A DNA stretch of 8,225 nucleotides, taken from assembly GCA_934230965.1 (NCBI GenBank), contig CAKQFW010000089.1:1-8225 (forward strand), read 5' to 3'. Under the pieces are notes generated by a model. It ran no database searches. It saw nothing but the letters and a program-made list of their open reading frames with translations, and was not told where the DNA came from. The stretch comes from an uncultured Prevotella sp. GTDB lineage: Bacteria > Bacteroidota > Bacteroidia > Bacteroidales > Bacteroidaceae. The translations under genes were made by a program, and so were the position numbers. Positions within the stretch are counted from its first letter, which is position 1. Each line of letters opens with the position of its first letter. This document shows, piece by piece, positions 1 to 7,500 of the stretch.

Positions 1-122
1 TGCAAGTTTTCCAAAACCTCTAAAGGCGCGCCCGAGCGCATCGCATAGTCGATAAGCTCATCTTTTGTTGCAGGCCACGGCGCATCTTCCAGCTTTGAGG
101 CAAGTTCAAGTGTCCAATACAT
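1..122 (-). CDS. DUF2795 family small protein (3' part missing)
   Basis: The reverse strand from 122 opens with ATG and reads 40 codons to the left edge, where the gene is cut off. The visible product starts MYWTLELASKLEDAPWP and continues with TKDELIDYAMRSGAPLEVLENL. This resembles the small acidic DUF2795 proteins of Bacteroidetes, usually about 70-75 residues, so roughly half is seen. The helical stretch KDELIDYAMRSGAP followed by LEVLENL is the characteristic part. No biochemical role is known to me. The gene is separated from the upstream adenosyltransferase by 101 bp of AT-rich DNA and has its own promoter-like signal at 204-233, so it is probably a separate, monocistronic transcript with a leader of roughly 75 nt. 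No Shine-Dalgarno sequence precedes the start, as is usual in this phylum. The family call rests on recalled similarity. Confidence 0.8.
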   Translation of the reverse strand, partial: MYWTLELASKLEDAPWPATKDELIDYAMRSGAPLEVLENL

Positions 123-203
123 AATTGTTTTATTTTTTGTTTATTGTTTGCTATAGTAATGTTTTTAGCATCGCTATTTTAGGTCTCGACGCTTTTGTAG
201 TTG

Positions 204-233
204 CAAAAATAGTAATTTTCTTCTTATCTGCAA
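204..233 (-). promoter_or_regulatory. Bacteroidetes-type promoter for the DUF2795 gene
   Basis: On the minus strand, TATTTTTG (204-211) matches the Bacteroidetes primary sigma -7 consensus TAnnTTTG exactly. A TTG (231-233) lies 19 bases further upstream, which is the expected -33 element and spacing. The -33 box sits inside the last codons of the adenosyltransferase gene. Initiation would fall near 195-200, leaving a leader of about 75 nt before the ATG at 122. The match is read directly; activity is inferred. Confidence 0.7.
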
Positions 234-796
234 CTTTTATTCCATCTTTTTTCTTCTTGATGTGTAATAAAGTTTAATTTGCGGGCCAAAACAAAGAGAT
301 AGTCAGACAAACGGTTCATAAAAGCCAGCACTTGTGGGTTTATGCTGCGCTCTTTGGCCACGGCTGCCACGGCTCGTTCAGCGCGTCGGCACACTGTGCG
401 GCACACATGACATTGCGCTTCGGGCACACTGTTGCCTGGTATGACGAAGGTGTGCAAGGCGGGCAGTGTGGCGCTGAGGCTGTCGATGCGCTGCTCCATC
501 TCGGTGGTGAGCTGTGCGAAGGATATTTCGGCGGGATGATTGCTCATGAGGCAGCAGCCCACGGCAAAGAGATGTCGCTGTAGGTGCTCAATATAGTTTA
601 TCTCAGGGGCAATGGTGGTGTGGTTGAGGCTTGGGGTTGCTGCGGCTTGGGTCATAAGTGCTTTCAGAAGACCCAGGTGCGACGTAAGCTCGTCAATGTC
701 GCCATAGGCGGCAATGGTGGGTGCTGTTTTTTCCACCCTGTCGCCATCAAAGGTAGTGGTTTCGGCCTTGTCGCCGTGTCGGGTATAGATTGTCAT
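224..796 (-). CDS. PduO-type ATP:cob(I)alamin (corrinoid) adenosyltransferase
   Basis: The 190-residue product transfers the adenosyl group of ATP to reduced cob(I)alamin, making the adenosylcobalamin used by enzymes such as methylmalonyl-CoA mutase. It is cytoplasmic, and members of this family work as trimers. The N-terminal phosphate-binding segment TRHGDKAETTTF lies at residues 5-16. The AYGDIDELTSHLG helix (30-42) follows, then the signature CRTVCRRAER (132-141), carrying the arginines and glutamate of the active site, and NRLSDYLFVLAR (161-172). The length is normal for the family. One oddity is that the usual GDKGTT reads GDKAET, so a conserved glycine is replaced; the later T14, D18-R20 and the catalytic helices remain. 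It is the last gene of the predicted operon, 23 bp after the methyltransferase-like gene. No other cobalamin gene is in view, so it probably serves salvage rather than de novo synthesis. The family call is firm; activity is inferred. Confidence 0.93.
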   Translation of the reverse strand: MTIYTRHGDKAETTTFDGDRVEKTAPTIAAYGDIDELTSHLGLLKALMTQAAATPSLNHTTIAPEINYIEHLQRHLFAVGCCLMSNHPAEISFAQLTTEMEQRIDSLSATLPALHTFVIPGNSVPEAQCHVCRTVCRRAERAVAAVAKERSINPQVLAFMNRLSDYLFVLARKLNFITHQEEKRWNKSCR

Positions 797-819
797 GTGA
801 GAAAGAGAGGGGAGATGAG

Positions 820-1446
820 TTAGAAGTTTACAATATAGTTTTGCTTATATCGCTTATCAAAGAACACGATGCCGCAATAGTAAAGGTCGAAGGTGATGCC
901 TGTGCGGTTATCGTTCAGCAACTTTTGCCAGAGGGCTTTAGCGGCTGCATCGTGGCCTATGCCTTCTACGACGAGCAGGGTTCGTATGTTGTCGTCGTCG
1001 GGCGAGAGACTTTTGTCCCATGTTGAAACAAACTGTTCTACAAAGGCTTGGCGTTCTTCTTCTGTGGCCGACAGCGCCGCTACGCCCACCGCTGCCTTTA
1101 TGTTGTCGGGTTGTGGCACCACGGGCTGGCCTGTGGCCGATGTGTGTATGAGGGTGTGATGGCATCCGCTAACAATGTGTTGGCGCTCGGCCTCGGGCAA
1201 GGTGCCGCACCACACCCATTGGTCGGCCTGGGCATAGTTGGCCAATCGAAAATAAAGACGACATAGCTTTAGGCGTAGCCCTTTTAGGTTGGGCCACGCC
1301 TTTAGCATGTCGATATAAGCATAATAAGCGTAATGCTCGCTTATGACGTAGCGTATGAACGCATAAGCCGTAGGCGACTGCACACCGAAACCGCGGCAGT
1401 GGTTTATTCGGCTGAGCCATACAGCCAGCATCTGTAGGTTTGTCAT
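820..1446 (-). CDS. Methyltransferase-like protein of the Bacteroidetes GFGVQSP family, SAM site degenerate
   Basis: The 208-residue protein begins with a helical region containing RGFGVQSPTAYAFI (18-31). This matches the HGVHSPF-type opening of a Bacteroidetes family annotated as class I SAM-dependent methyltransferases. RLYFRLANYAQAD (63-75) is the next family landmark, and the C-terminus FDLYYCGIVFFDKRYKQ (186-202) matches the DLYxxGLVFFRKEQ ending of that family. Between these, however, the nucleotide-binding loop expected just after the RLANY helix (ELGTSLG type) is replaced by QWVWCGTLPEAE, with no glycine-rich turn. The protein is also somewhat shorter than full methyltransferases of this type as I recall them. 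It may therefore be a non-catalytic homologue. No signal peptide or membrane segment is evident. It sits 75 bp after cutC and 23 bp before the adenosyltransferase, probably in the same transcript. Family membership is recalled from motifs, not searched; no substrate can be named. Confidence 0.65.
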   Translation of the reverse strand: MTNLQMLAVWLSRINHCRGFGVQSPTAYAFIRYVISEHYAYYAYIDMLKAWPNLKGLRLKLCRLYFRLANYAQADQWVWCGTLPEAERQHIVSGCHHTLIHTSATGQPVVPQPDNIKAAVGVAALSATEEERQAFVEQFVSTWDKSLSPDDDNIRTLLVVEGIGHDAAAKALWQKLLNDNRTGITFDLYYCGIVFFDKRYKQNYIVNF

Positions 1447-1521
1447 TCTTGTTTGTTACAGGTTTTGTTTACTGATGTGGCACGCAGTTTATGCACGTGT
1501 TGCACGCCTCTTGTGTATGTG

Positions 1522-2280
1522 TTACACACCTTTCAGGCATGCCTCAATGGTGTGTGCTACACGCTGAGATGATGTTATGTTTAGCGTGTCTTCGTCGGCA
1601 TCTTTGGCGCCCATATATACGTCGGGGTTGCTAAACTGCATTTGGCTCTTCACTGCTGTGCGTGCCGAGAAGTGAAACTCGTGTATGTGGGTGGCTTGCG
1701 CTATGGTGGCAATGTTTTGCTCGTTTACGCCACAGCCCGCCAAGAGAATGATGCGGCCATTGGCTTGCTCGTGCAGCTCTTTCAGTAGGGGTGTGCCCTC
1801 AAGGGCGGTGGGCTGCTGACCAGAGGTGAGGATGCGGTCGAAACCCTGGCTGATAAGCTCTTCGAGTGCTTGGTGGGGATGAGCGCAGCGGTCGAAGGCG
1901 CGATGAAAGGTTACCGACATGCCCTTGGCGTGCTGCATGAGCATGGCGTTGGCCTCGGTGTCGAGACTGCCGTCGGGGCGTAGGCATCCAAACACTACAC
2001 CATCGGCACCCAGTTCACGCGCTATGTCGATGTCGGCTGCCATGCGCTCCAGCTCGAGGGGCGAATAGAGAAAGTCGCCACCGCGCGGACGTATGATAAC
2101 GTGCAAGCGTGTTGTGGTGAGCACACGTCGTGCTATCTTTATTTCGCCATACGATGGGGTGGTGCCCCCTTCGGGTATGCCGGCACACAGTTCTACACGG
2201 TCGGCACCGCCCTCTTGTGCGGCGATACAGCTTTCTACACCGTTGGCGCAAATCTCAAATTTATAATTGTTTCTTGTCAT
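1522..2280 (-). CDS. cutC: CutC family protein
   Basis: The 252-residue protein is a full-length CutC, a TIM-barrel family named from a copper-tolerance phenotype in E. coli. The role in copper handling is disputed, and the biochemical function is not settled. Visible family motifs in order are FEICANGVESCIAAQEGGADRVELC (8-32), EGGTTPSYG (37-45), IRPRGGDFLYS (63-73), DGVVFG (93-98), TFHRAFD (124-130), GFDRILTSGQ (146-155), ILLAGCGV (178-185) and EFHFSAR (201-207). These are conserved barrel-strand ends lining the putative active site, and none is missing. The start ATG lies only 2 bp after the stop of the PLP-enzyme gene, which argues for co-transcription and translational coupling. No Shine-Dalgarno sequence is seen. 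No copper exporter, chaperone or metalloregulator accompanies it here, so the context gives no support for a copper-specific role. Confidence 0.96.
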   Translation of the reverse strand: MTRNNYKFEICANGVESCIAAQEGGADRVELCAGIPEGGTTPSYGEIKIARRVLTTTRLHVIIRPRGGDFLYSPLELERMAADIDIARELGADGVVFGCLRPDGSLDTEANAMLMQHAKGMSVTFHRAFDRCAHPHQALEELISQGFDRILTSGQQPTALEGTPLLKELHEQANGRIILLAGCGVNEQNIATIAQATHIHEFHFSARTAVKSQMQFSNPDVYMGAKDADEDTLNITSSQRVAHTIEACLKGV

Positions 2281-2282
2281 TG

Positions 2283-3461
2283 TTATAGTGTTGATAGTTT
2301 GTTAATGTCTTGTTCTATGCGTTTCAGCGCCTCCATCAGTCGGGCCTTGGGGCAAGCAATGTTTATGCGGATGAAGTGTTTGCCCGCCTCGCGCCCATAC
2401 ATGGTGCCACTGTTTACCATCACCTTGGCTTCGTGCAGAAGGCGGTCGGTTAGCGTGTCGGCATCGAGGCCCGTAGCGCTAATGTCTACCCACACCAGGT
2501 AGGTGCCTTCGAGCTTGGTTACAGGCAATTGTGGCAGATGCTCAGCAAAGAAGTTTTGCAGCGCTACATAGTTGGCATAGAGGTATGCCTTTAATGCTTC
2601 GAGCCATGTTTCGCCCTCGTTGTAGGCCGCTTGTAGGGCAATGACGCCGAAGGGGTTTACGTCGCACACCTCGTTAATGTTGATGGCGCGATTGATGCGT
2701 CGGCGTATGGCGGCATCGTTGCTGATGATGTTAGCTATCTGCAGCCCCGCAGTGTTGAACGACTTTGAGGGCGAATTGAGCGTCACCGAATTGTTGAGGC
2801 ACGCCTCGCTCACGCTGGCAAAGGGGGTGTAGGTGTAGCCAGGCATGGTGAGCTCGCAGTGTATCTCGTCGCTTACCACGCGCACGTTGTGGCGCAGGCA
2901 CAGGTCGTTCATGTGGCGCAGCTCTTCGGGTGTCCACACGCGGCCCGCAGGGTTGTGTGGGTTGCAGAGGACGAACAGCTTAACGGCGGGGTGGGATAAC
3001 TTCTGTTCAAGGTCGTCAAAGTTGATGACATAGGTGTTGGCCGATCGCTGCAAGGGGCTCTCCACAATCTCGCATCCGTTGTTGCGGATGGATGAGAAGA
3101 AGCAGTTGTAGACAGGCGTTTGCACCAGTACCTTGTCGCCAGGCTGCGTGAGGGCCTTGATGGTGGCCGAGAGGGCTGGCACCACGCCCGATGTATATTC
3201 AATCCAGCTGCGGTCGATGCGCCAATGGTGTCGGCGCTGGAACCAGCTTATCACGGCCTCGTAATAGCTCTCTGGCACGAAGGTGTAGCCAAAAATGCCG
3301 TGTGCCACACGCTCTTGCAGCGCCTTGACAATGCAAGGTGCCGTTTCAAAGTCCATGTCGGCCACCCATACGGGTATCACGCCAGGGTCGTCGGTCTCGT
3401 CCCATTTGTACGAGTTGGTGCCGCGTCGTTGCGTTAGCTTGTCAAAATTATATTGTGTCAT
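2283..3461 (-). CDS. PatB/MalY family PLP-dependent aminotransferase / cystathionine beta-lyase
   Basis: The 392-residue protein is a fold-type I PLP enzyme. Relatives cleave C-S bonds of cystathionine or cysteine conjugates, giving homocysteine or thiols plus pyruvate and ammonia; E. coli MalY also represses maltose genes. The N-terminus NFDKLTQRRGTNSYKWD (5-21) and PVWVADMDFETAP (30-42) is the classic PatB/MalY opening. Other marks are GYTF (58-61), the CNPHNPAGR turn (166-174), SDEIHCEL (197-204) with the pyridine-nitrogen aspartate D198, and SPSKSFNTAGL (230-240) with the presumed Schiff-base lysine K233. FIRINIACP (363-371) supplies the substrate-carboxylate arginine R365. The reading frame stays open further upstream to an ATG at 3518, but those 19 extra residues lie inside the DUF3737 gene and are unlike the family. 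The start at 3461 fits the family and is preceded by AGAGG. It starts 7 bp after the upstream stop and ends 2 bp before cutC. The exact substrate is not determinable. Confidence 0.93.
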   Translation of the reverse strand: MTQYNFDKLTQRRGTNSYKWDETDDPGVIPVWVADMDFETAPCIVKALQERVAHGIFGYTFVPESYYEAVISWFQRRHHWRIDRSWIEYTSGVVPALSATIKALTQPGDKVLVQTPVYNCFFSSIRNNGCEIVESPLQRSANTYVINFDDLEQKLSHPAVKLFVLCNPHNPAGRVWTPEELRHMNDLCLRHNVRVVSDEIHCELTMPGYTYTPFASVSEACLNNSVTLNSPSKSFNTAGLQIANIISNDAAIRRRINRAININEVCDVNPFGVIALQAAYNEGETWLEALKAYLYANYVALQNFFAEHLPQLPVTKLEGTYLVWVDISATGLDADTLTDRLLHEAKVMVNSGTMYGREAGKHFIRINIACPKARLMEALKRIEQDINKLSTL

Positions 3462-3465
3462 ATAA

Positions 3466-3470
3466 CCTCT
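3466..3470 (-). promoter_or_regulatory. Shine-Dalgarno-like site for the PatB/MalY gene
   Basis: AGAGG on the minus strand lies 4 bases before the ATG at 3461 and overlaps the TAG stop of the DUF3737 gene (3469-3471). It supports 3461 over the ATG at 3518 as the true start and suggests reinitiation by ribosomes finishing the upstream gene. The spacing is short and many genes in this phylum use no such site, so the support is modest. Confidence 0.4.
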
Positions 3471-4320
3471 ATGCTTTGTTTCTTGTCTCAATCTTGCAGT
3501 CGGCAGGAGGCAGCACATTGTCGTTAAGGGTTATTGATCCAATGCTGTCGGCCACGATATGTCCGCTTGTGGGGTTCTTGATGTTCTCGATATGTCCGCT
3601 GATGGTGGCTTGCACGGTGCTGTATTCGAAGGCGCGGTCGCAGGCGGGGTCGAAGGTGCAGTCTTCAAGCACCAGGTTCTCGGCATAGCACAGCGGCTGC
3701 TCGCCAGCAATGTGGCAGCGCACGAGGCGCAGGTTCTTCGAGTGCCAACCCAGATATTCGCCATCGAGCACCGAGTCGTAAACGGTGATGTCTTCGGTCT
3801 CCCAGAACGAGTCTTTGGTTGTAATCTTTGCATTGTGTATAACGGCGTGCTTCACATACTGGAACACATATTTTGAGTCGCTCACCAGTCCGTCAATCTC
3901 TACGTTGCGGCAGCCCATGAAGGGGTAGGTGCCCTCGTGCAAGGTTACGTTCTTCAGCTTCAGGTTCTCTACGTTCCAAAAGGTTTCGTCGGCATCATTA
4001 ATGGTTACGTTCTCCAGCTCTACGTTCTTCATCTCGCGGAAAAACTTGGGGCCATCAATTACGCAGTCGCGCATCTTCATGTTGTACGAATACCAGATGG
4101 CCGAGCGCGACTCAGGGGCAAAGTAGCAGTTGGTTATCACGCTGCCATCAACGTGCCACCAGGGATATTTGCCATAAAACTTGCAGCCATCGGCTTCGAG
4201 GTTGGTACATTCCTTAATGGCCGACTCGCCGTCGCTGATGGTGATGTTCTCCAAGCGCAGGTTGTGCGACTCGAACAGCGGACGCTCGCCGCCAAATGTC
4301 ATATCCTTAATTGTCTTCAT
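3469..4320 (-). CDS. DUF3737 family protein, predicted right-handed beta-helix
   Basis: The 283-residue product begins MKTIKDMTFGGERPLFESHN, the typical DUF3737 opening. The rest is a run of short beta-strand rungs of about 20 residues with recurring patterns such as LRLENITISDGES (21-33), VELENVTINDADE (100-112), LKLKNVTLHEGTY (120-132), ITVYDSVLDGEYL (178-190) and LVLEDCTFDPACD (216-228). This is a solenoid of the pectate-lyase-like fold. Aromatic-rich turns include YPWWHVDGS (52-60) and SAIWYSYN (73-80). There is no signal peptide or anchor, so it is probably cytoplasmic. The family has no established function that I know of, and no catalytic triad is obvious. The frame remains open to an ATG at 4350, but that would start inside the promoter-like box at 4348-4355, and the first ten residues look unlike the family, so 4320 is preferred. 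It is the first gene of the predicted operon. Confidence 0.88.
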   Translation of the reverse strand: MKTIKDMTFGGERPLFESHNLRLENITISDGESAIKECTNLEADGCKFYGKYPWWHVDGSVITNCYFAPESRSAIWYSYNMKMRDCVIDGPKFFREMKNVELENVTINDADETFWNVENLKLKNVTLHEGTYPFMGCRNVEIDGLVSDSKYVFQYVKHAVIHNAKITTKDSFWETEDITVYDSVLDGEYLGWHSKNLRLVRCHIAGEQPLCYAENLVLEDCTFDPACDRAFEYSTVQATISGHIENIKNPTSGHIVADSIGSITLNDNVLPPADCKIETRNKA

Positions 4321-4347
4321 GCTTTTGCAGTAATATTGTTGTTTTTG

Positions 4348-4355
4348 CAAAAATA
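4348..4355 (-). promoter_or_regulatory. Promoter -7 box for the DUF3737-to-adenosyltransferase operon
   Basis: TATTTTTG on the minus strand matches the Bacteroidetes TAnnTTTG -7 element and is followed by CAA, the same 11 bases (TATTTTTGCAA) as the box at 201-211. It lies 27 bp before the preferred ATG at 4320, giving a short leader of about 20 nt. No TTG is found at the expected 19-21 base spacing, so the -33 element is weak or absent. The location just downstream of the LRR-gene hairpin fits a new transcription unit. Confidence 0.5.
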
Positions 4356-4439
4356 CAAAAAACTATTCAATATCTGTGTGTCTTTATTTCGGATAATTAT
4401 ACCCTTATTTCTTATTTTGTGTTAGCCTTATAAAAGTAA

Positions 4440-4482
4440 TAACCGCCGCCGTGCTCGAAAATGTCGAGCGCAGCGACGGTTA
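4440..4482 (-). terminator. Hairpin terminator after the LRR gene
   Basis: The arms AACCGCCGCCGTGCTCG (4441-4457) and CGAGCGCAGCGACGGTT (4465-4481) pair over 17 positions around a 7-base loop, plus a closing T-A pair. In the minus-strand transcript 14 pairs are Watson-Crick, two are G-U and one is an A-C mismatch. The following transcript reads ATTACTTTTATAAGG, a short interrupted U-run. The hairpin lies 38 bp past the LRR stop and upstream of the next promoter-like box. It is the only strongly GC-rich patch in an AT-rich gap, so termination of the LRR transcript is the simplest role. Confidence 0.7.
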
Positions 4483-4488
4483 CTGATA

Positions 4489-4518
4489 CCTATTCTATTC
4501 TTTCCTATTCTATTCTTT
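4489..4518 (-). repeat. 15-bp perfect tandem duplication in the LRR 3' UTR
   Basis: CCTATTCTATTCTTT occurs twice head to tail (4489-4503 and 4504-4518) with no mismatch, ending one base before the LRR stop codon. On the transcript it gives two copies of AAAGAATAGAATAGG between stop and terminator hairpin. It looks like a replication-slippage duplication; no function is evident. Confidence 0.85.
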
Positions 4519-4519
4519 T

Positions 4520-7500
4520 TTATTCAACCATAACCTTCTTCACTGTGCCATCGCTATAGCGCACAATGTTCAGGCCCTTGGCTGGGGCGGCAAGTATGTT
4601 GCCGTTTGCATCGTAGCGAGCCTCCTCGGTTACAGTGCTGTCGTTGGTTACGCCTTCAATGCCTGTGCCATCCATCTCTTCGATGTCGAACTCTTTCCAT
4701 ACCTCTGCCTGGCGATATTTCTTTGCACAGCCCTTGGGTACGTAGAGTTTACATTCAGAGCGAGGAAGACCGTCAAAATCAGCATCCTTCAATGCGAAAG
4801 GTTCAGACATGTAGGCATAAATGACTTTAGCACTACAGGCAGCAAATGCGTAATCACCAACAGTCTTCAGGTTAGCAGGCAGCTCAAGGACCTCAATCTC
4901 TTGGAACGACTTGTAGAAAGCCTCTGGGGCTATCTCTGTCACCTTCGAAGGTATCTTGAGACCTCCAAACGACCCTATGTGTGGACTTCCGCAGAAAGCG
5001 CGGTAGCCTATGCGTTTAAGCTCTGCAGGAAGTTTTATTTCATACAGACAGCCACAGTAGGCAAATGCCTCTTCCGGAATTTCGGTTATTGCGTCCGACA
5101 GCGTCACTCCTTTCTTCAGATAGTCGCAGTGTGAGAAGCAACCTTTGCCTATCTTCGTAACGCTGTTAGGAAGGGTTATTCCTTCTAAACTGTTGCAATA
5201 TTGGAAGGCATAGTCGCCGATGCTCTTCAAACCGTCATGCAGGTCGATATGTACCAACTCTTGACATCCTTCGAACATATTGTTCGTGATTTCGGTTATC
5301 TGCTTTGGCAATGTGAAATTTCCGATGCCACTGTGACTGAATATGCCATTGCCCATAGATGTGATTGTCTTTGGGAAGGTTATTTTATGCAAATTAGGAC
5401 AATTAGCAAACAGGTTGTCGCTGATGGTGGTTATGGCATCAGGGATGACAAACTCGGTGAAGCCGCAGCCCATGAAGGCACCTTCCCCAATAGCTTTCAG
5501 CCCCTTGGGCAGCGTGATGTTTGTTAGCTTTTCGCAATATGCAAACATATCATTGCTGATGGTGGTTATGCCATCGGGAACAACAAACTCGGTGAAACCG
5601 CAGCCCATGAAGGCACCTTCCTCAATAGCTTTCAGACCCTTGGGCAGCGTGATGCTTGTAAGCTTACCGCAATTTGCAAACAAACCATTGCTGATGGTGG
5701 TGATGCCATCGGGAACGACAAACTGTGTGAAGCCGCAACCCATGAAGGCACCCTTACCCATGCTTGTTAAGCCTGCGGGCAAGCCGATATTGGTAAGCCT
5801 TCTGCAACCGTTGAAAGCATAAACGTCAATGTTCTTTACGCTGGCGGGCAGATTTATTGATGTCAAGTCTTCACATTCAGAAAAGCAAGACTCGCCTATG
5901 GTGGTGACGTTCTCTGACATAGATACCGAACTTATGGGGCTACCGATAAAGGTGCCGCGGCCTGTTGTGGTGAGATAACTGGGCATAACCACTGAGCTAA
6001 GATGTATCAATTGGCTGAACAAGAGAGAAAACTCGTTGCCGTTGGGCTCAATCTTTGCTGTGTTTACCAGTCGGTTTGCCTGATCATTCCACCAACCTTG
6101 AATATAGATGTTGATGCTCTTGTCGCTGCCCACCAGTCGGGCTGCGTCAAGGTCGAGATGATACAAACGGCCATTGCTACTTTTATCTCTCTCCTCAAAC
6201 CAACATCCGGCCATCTCACGAAGAAATTGTATATCGTCGATGTTGATGGGGCCTATCACCTTCAGACGCGATATGTTCTCTTTATCTGTGCTGCTAATCT
6301 TTGTGCTCAGCGTGCCAGCCTGGTCTACCACTACAGTGATGCCAGACAACATTTTTTCGGTGATGGGGCTGAATTTGTTCCACACCGCAGCCTCTTTGTA
6401 GGCTTTGGCCGAACCTTCAGGCACAATAAGGGTACACTTGTCGCAAGGCACATTCGCAAAAGTGTTTTCCTGAATAGTGACAGGCGACTTCATATTAGCC
6501 TCGATGTGTGTAAGACCTGTGCAACCTTTGAAGGCTTCTTCTTCAATGGTCTTGAGATTAGCTGGCAGCGTTAAGGTGTTAAGACCAGAACACCCCCAAA
6601 AAGCAAAAAATCTAATTGATGTGGTGCTCTCAGGAAGTGTAATTGACGTAAGGCTTTTGCACCCCCAAAATGTCCTATTACTTATCTCCGAAACACCTGA
6701 TGGAATATTTATCTCGGTTAAACTGCTGCAGTCGTAAAAAGCTCGTTGGCCTATCGCTGTGACGCTCTCTGGTACTTTTATTGATGTTATGTTGCTGCAG
6801 AAGTAGAATGATCTGTCACCGATTGTTTTCAACCCAGAGGGTAGTATTATATTTTCAAGACTACTACAATAGGCAAATCCCCACAGATTTATTGTCTTAA
6901 GCGTAGAAGGAATGGAGACAACCTGCATATTATCGCAATGAGCGAATGAAGATTCGCCAATTTCTTTCACACCTTCAGGTATGGTGGCAACTCTTAGGTT
7001 GTGACATTGCACGAGTGTGTGATCGCCCGTTGACGACACGTCTTCAGGCAATGTGATAACCTGAAGTGCATCGAGATACGCGAATAGCGCCTCTGTCTTA
7101 ATTTCATTTCCCTCAGACGTTATATACATATCCATAGTAAATCCAGTTGGACTGTAGATATTTACATGACTGTTATTTCCTTCATAGTTGACTTTCTGAA
7201 GATTGAGTATGCTCAAGGTTCCATTATATTTGCCTCCGTTAGCATTGTAATAGCATCCCGCCATTTCGCGTAAGCATTGAACGTCCCAGATGTTGAGTGT
7301 TCCAGATAACGTTAGATGCGAGATGTGGTTTTTCATAGAGCCGAGCAGGTATTCTAACGTTCCAGGTGTTTTCACCGTTATATTAAACATCTCGTTATAG
7401 ACCATGCCGTTGTTATTGTCGACGATGTTGGCAAAGTCGCCCCACTCATCGGCCAGCCAGTAGGGCTGGTATTTGCCTTCAGGTACAAAGAGTGTACAGG

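Noticed and set aside
1512..1528. Small hairpin TGTGTA / TACACA overlapping the cutC stop, as a terminator
   Set aside because: Only six AT-rich pairs around a 5-base loop, without a following U-run. The adjacent GCACG repeats in the 75-bp gap also form no convincing structure, and no TAnnTTTG promoter is seen there.
3462..3518. Upstream ATG at 3518 for the PatB/MalY enzyme
   Set aside because: The extra 19 residues lie within the end of the DUF3737 gene and precede the family's normal N-terminus; the ATG at 3461 has AGAGG just upstream.
4321..4350. Upstream ATG at 4350 for the DUF3737 protein
   Set aside because: It would fall inside the -7 promoter box, and the ten added residues do not look like the family; MKTIKDMTFGGERPLF is the usual opening.
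3937..4425. 162-codon plus-strand open frame opposite the DUF3737 gene
   Set aside because: Its sequence mirrors the repeated strands of the real gene on the other strand, shows no recognisable domain and runs into the AT-rich gap.
5204..5743. CRISPR-like periodic repeats
   Set aside because: The 135-bp period is made entirely of in-frame LRR codons with no short conserved repeat alternating with unique spacers.
6002..6574. 190-codon plus-strand open frame opposite the LRR gene
   Set aside because: It lies opposite clear LRR coding sequence with module and cap motifs; the product has no family features.
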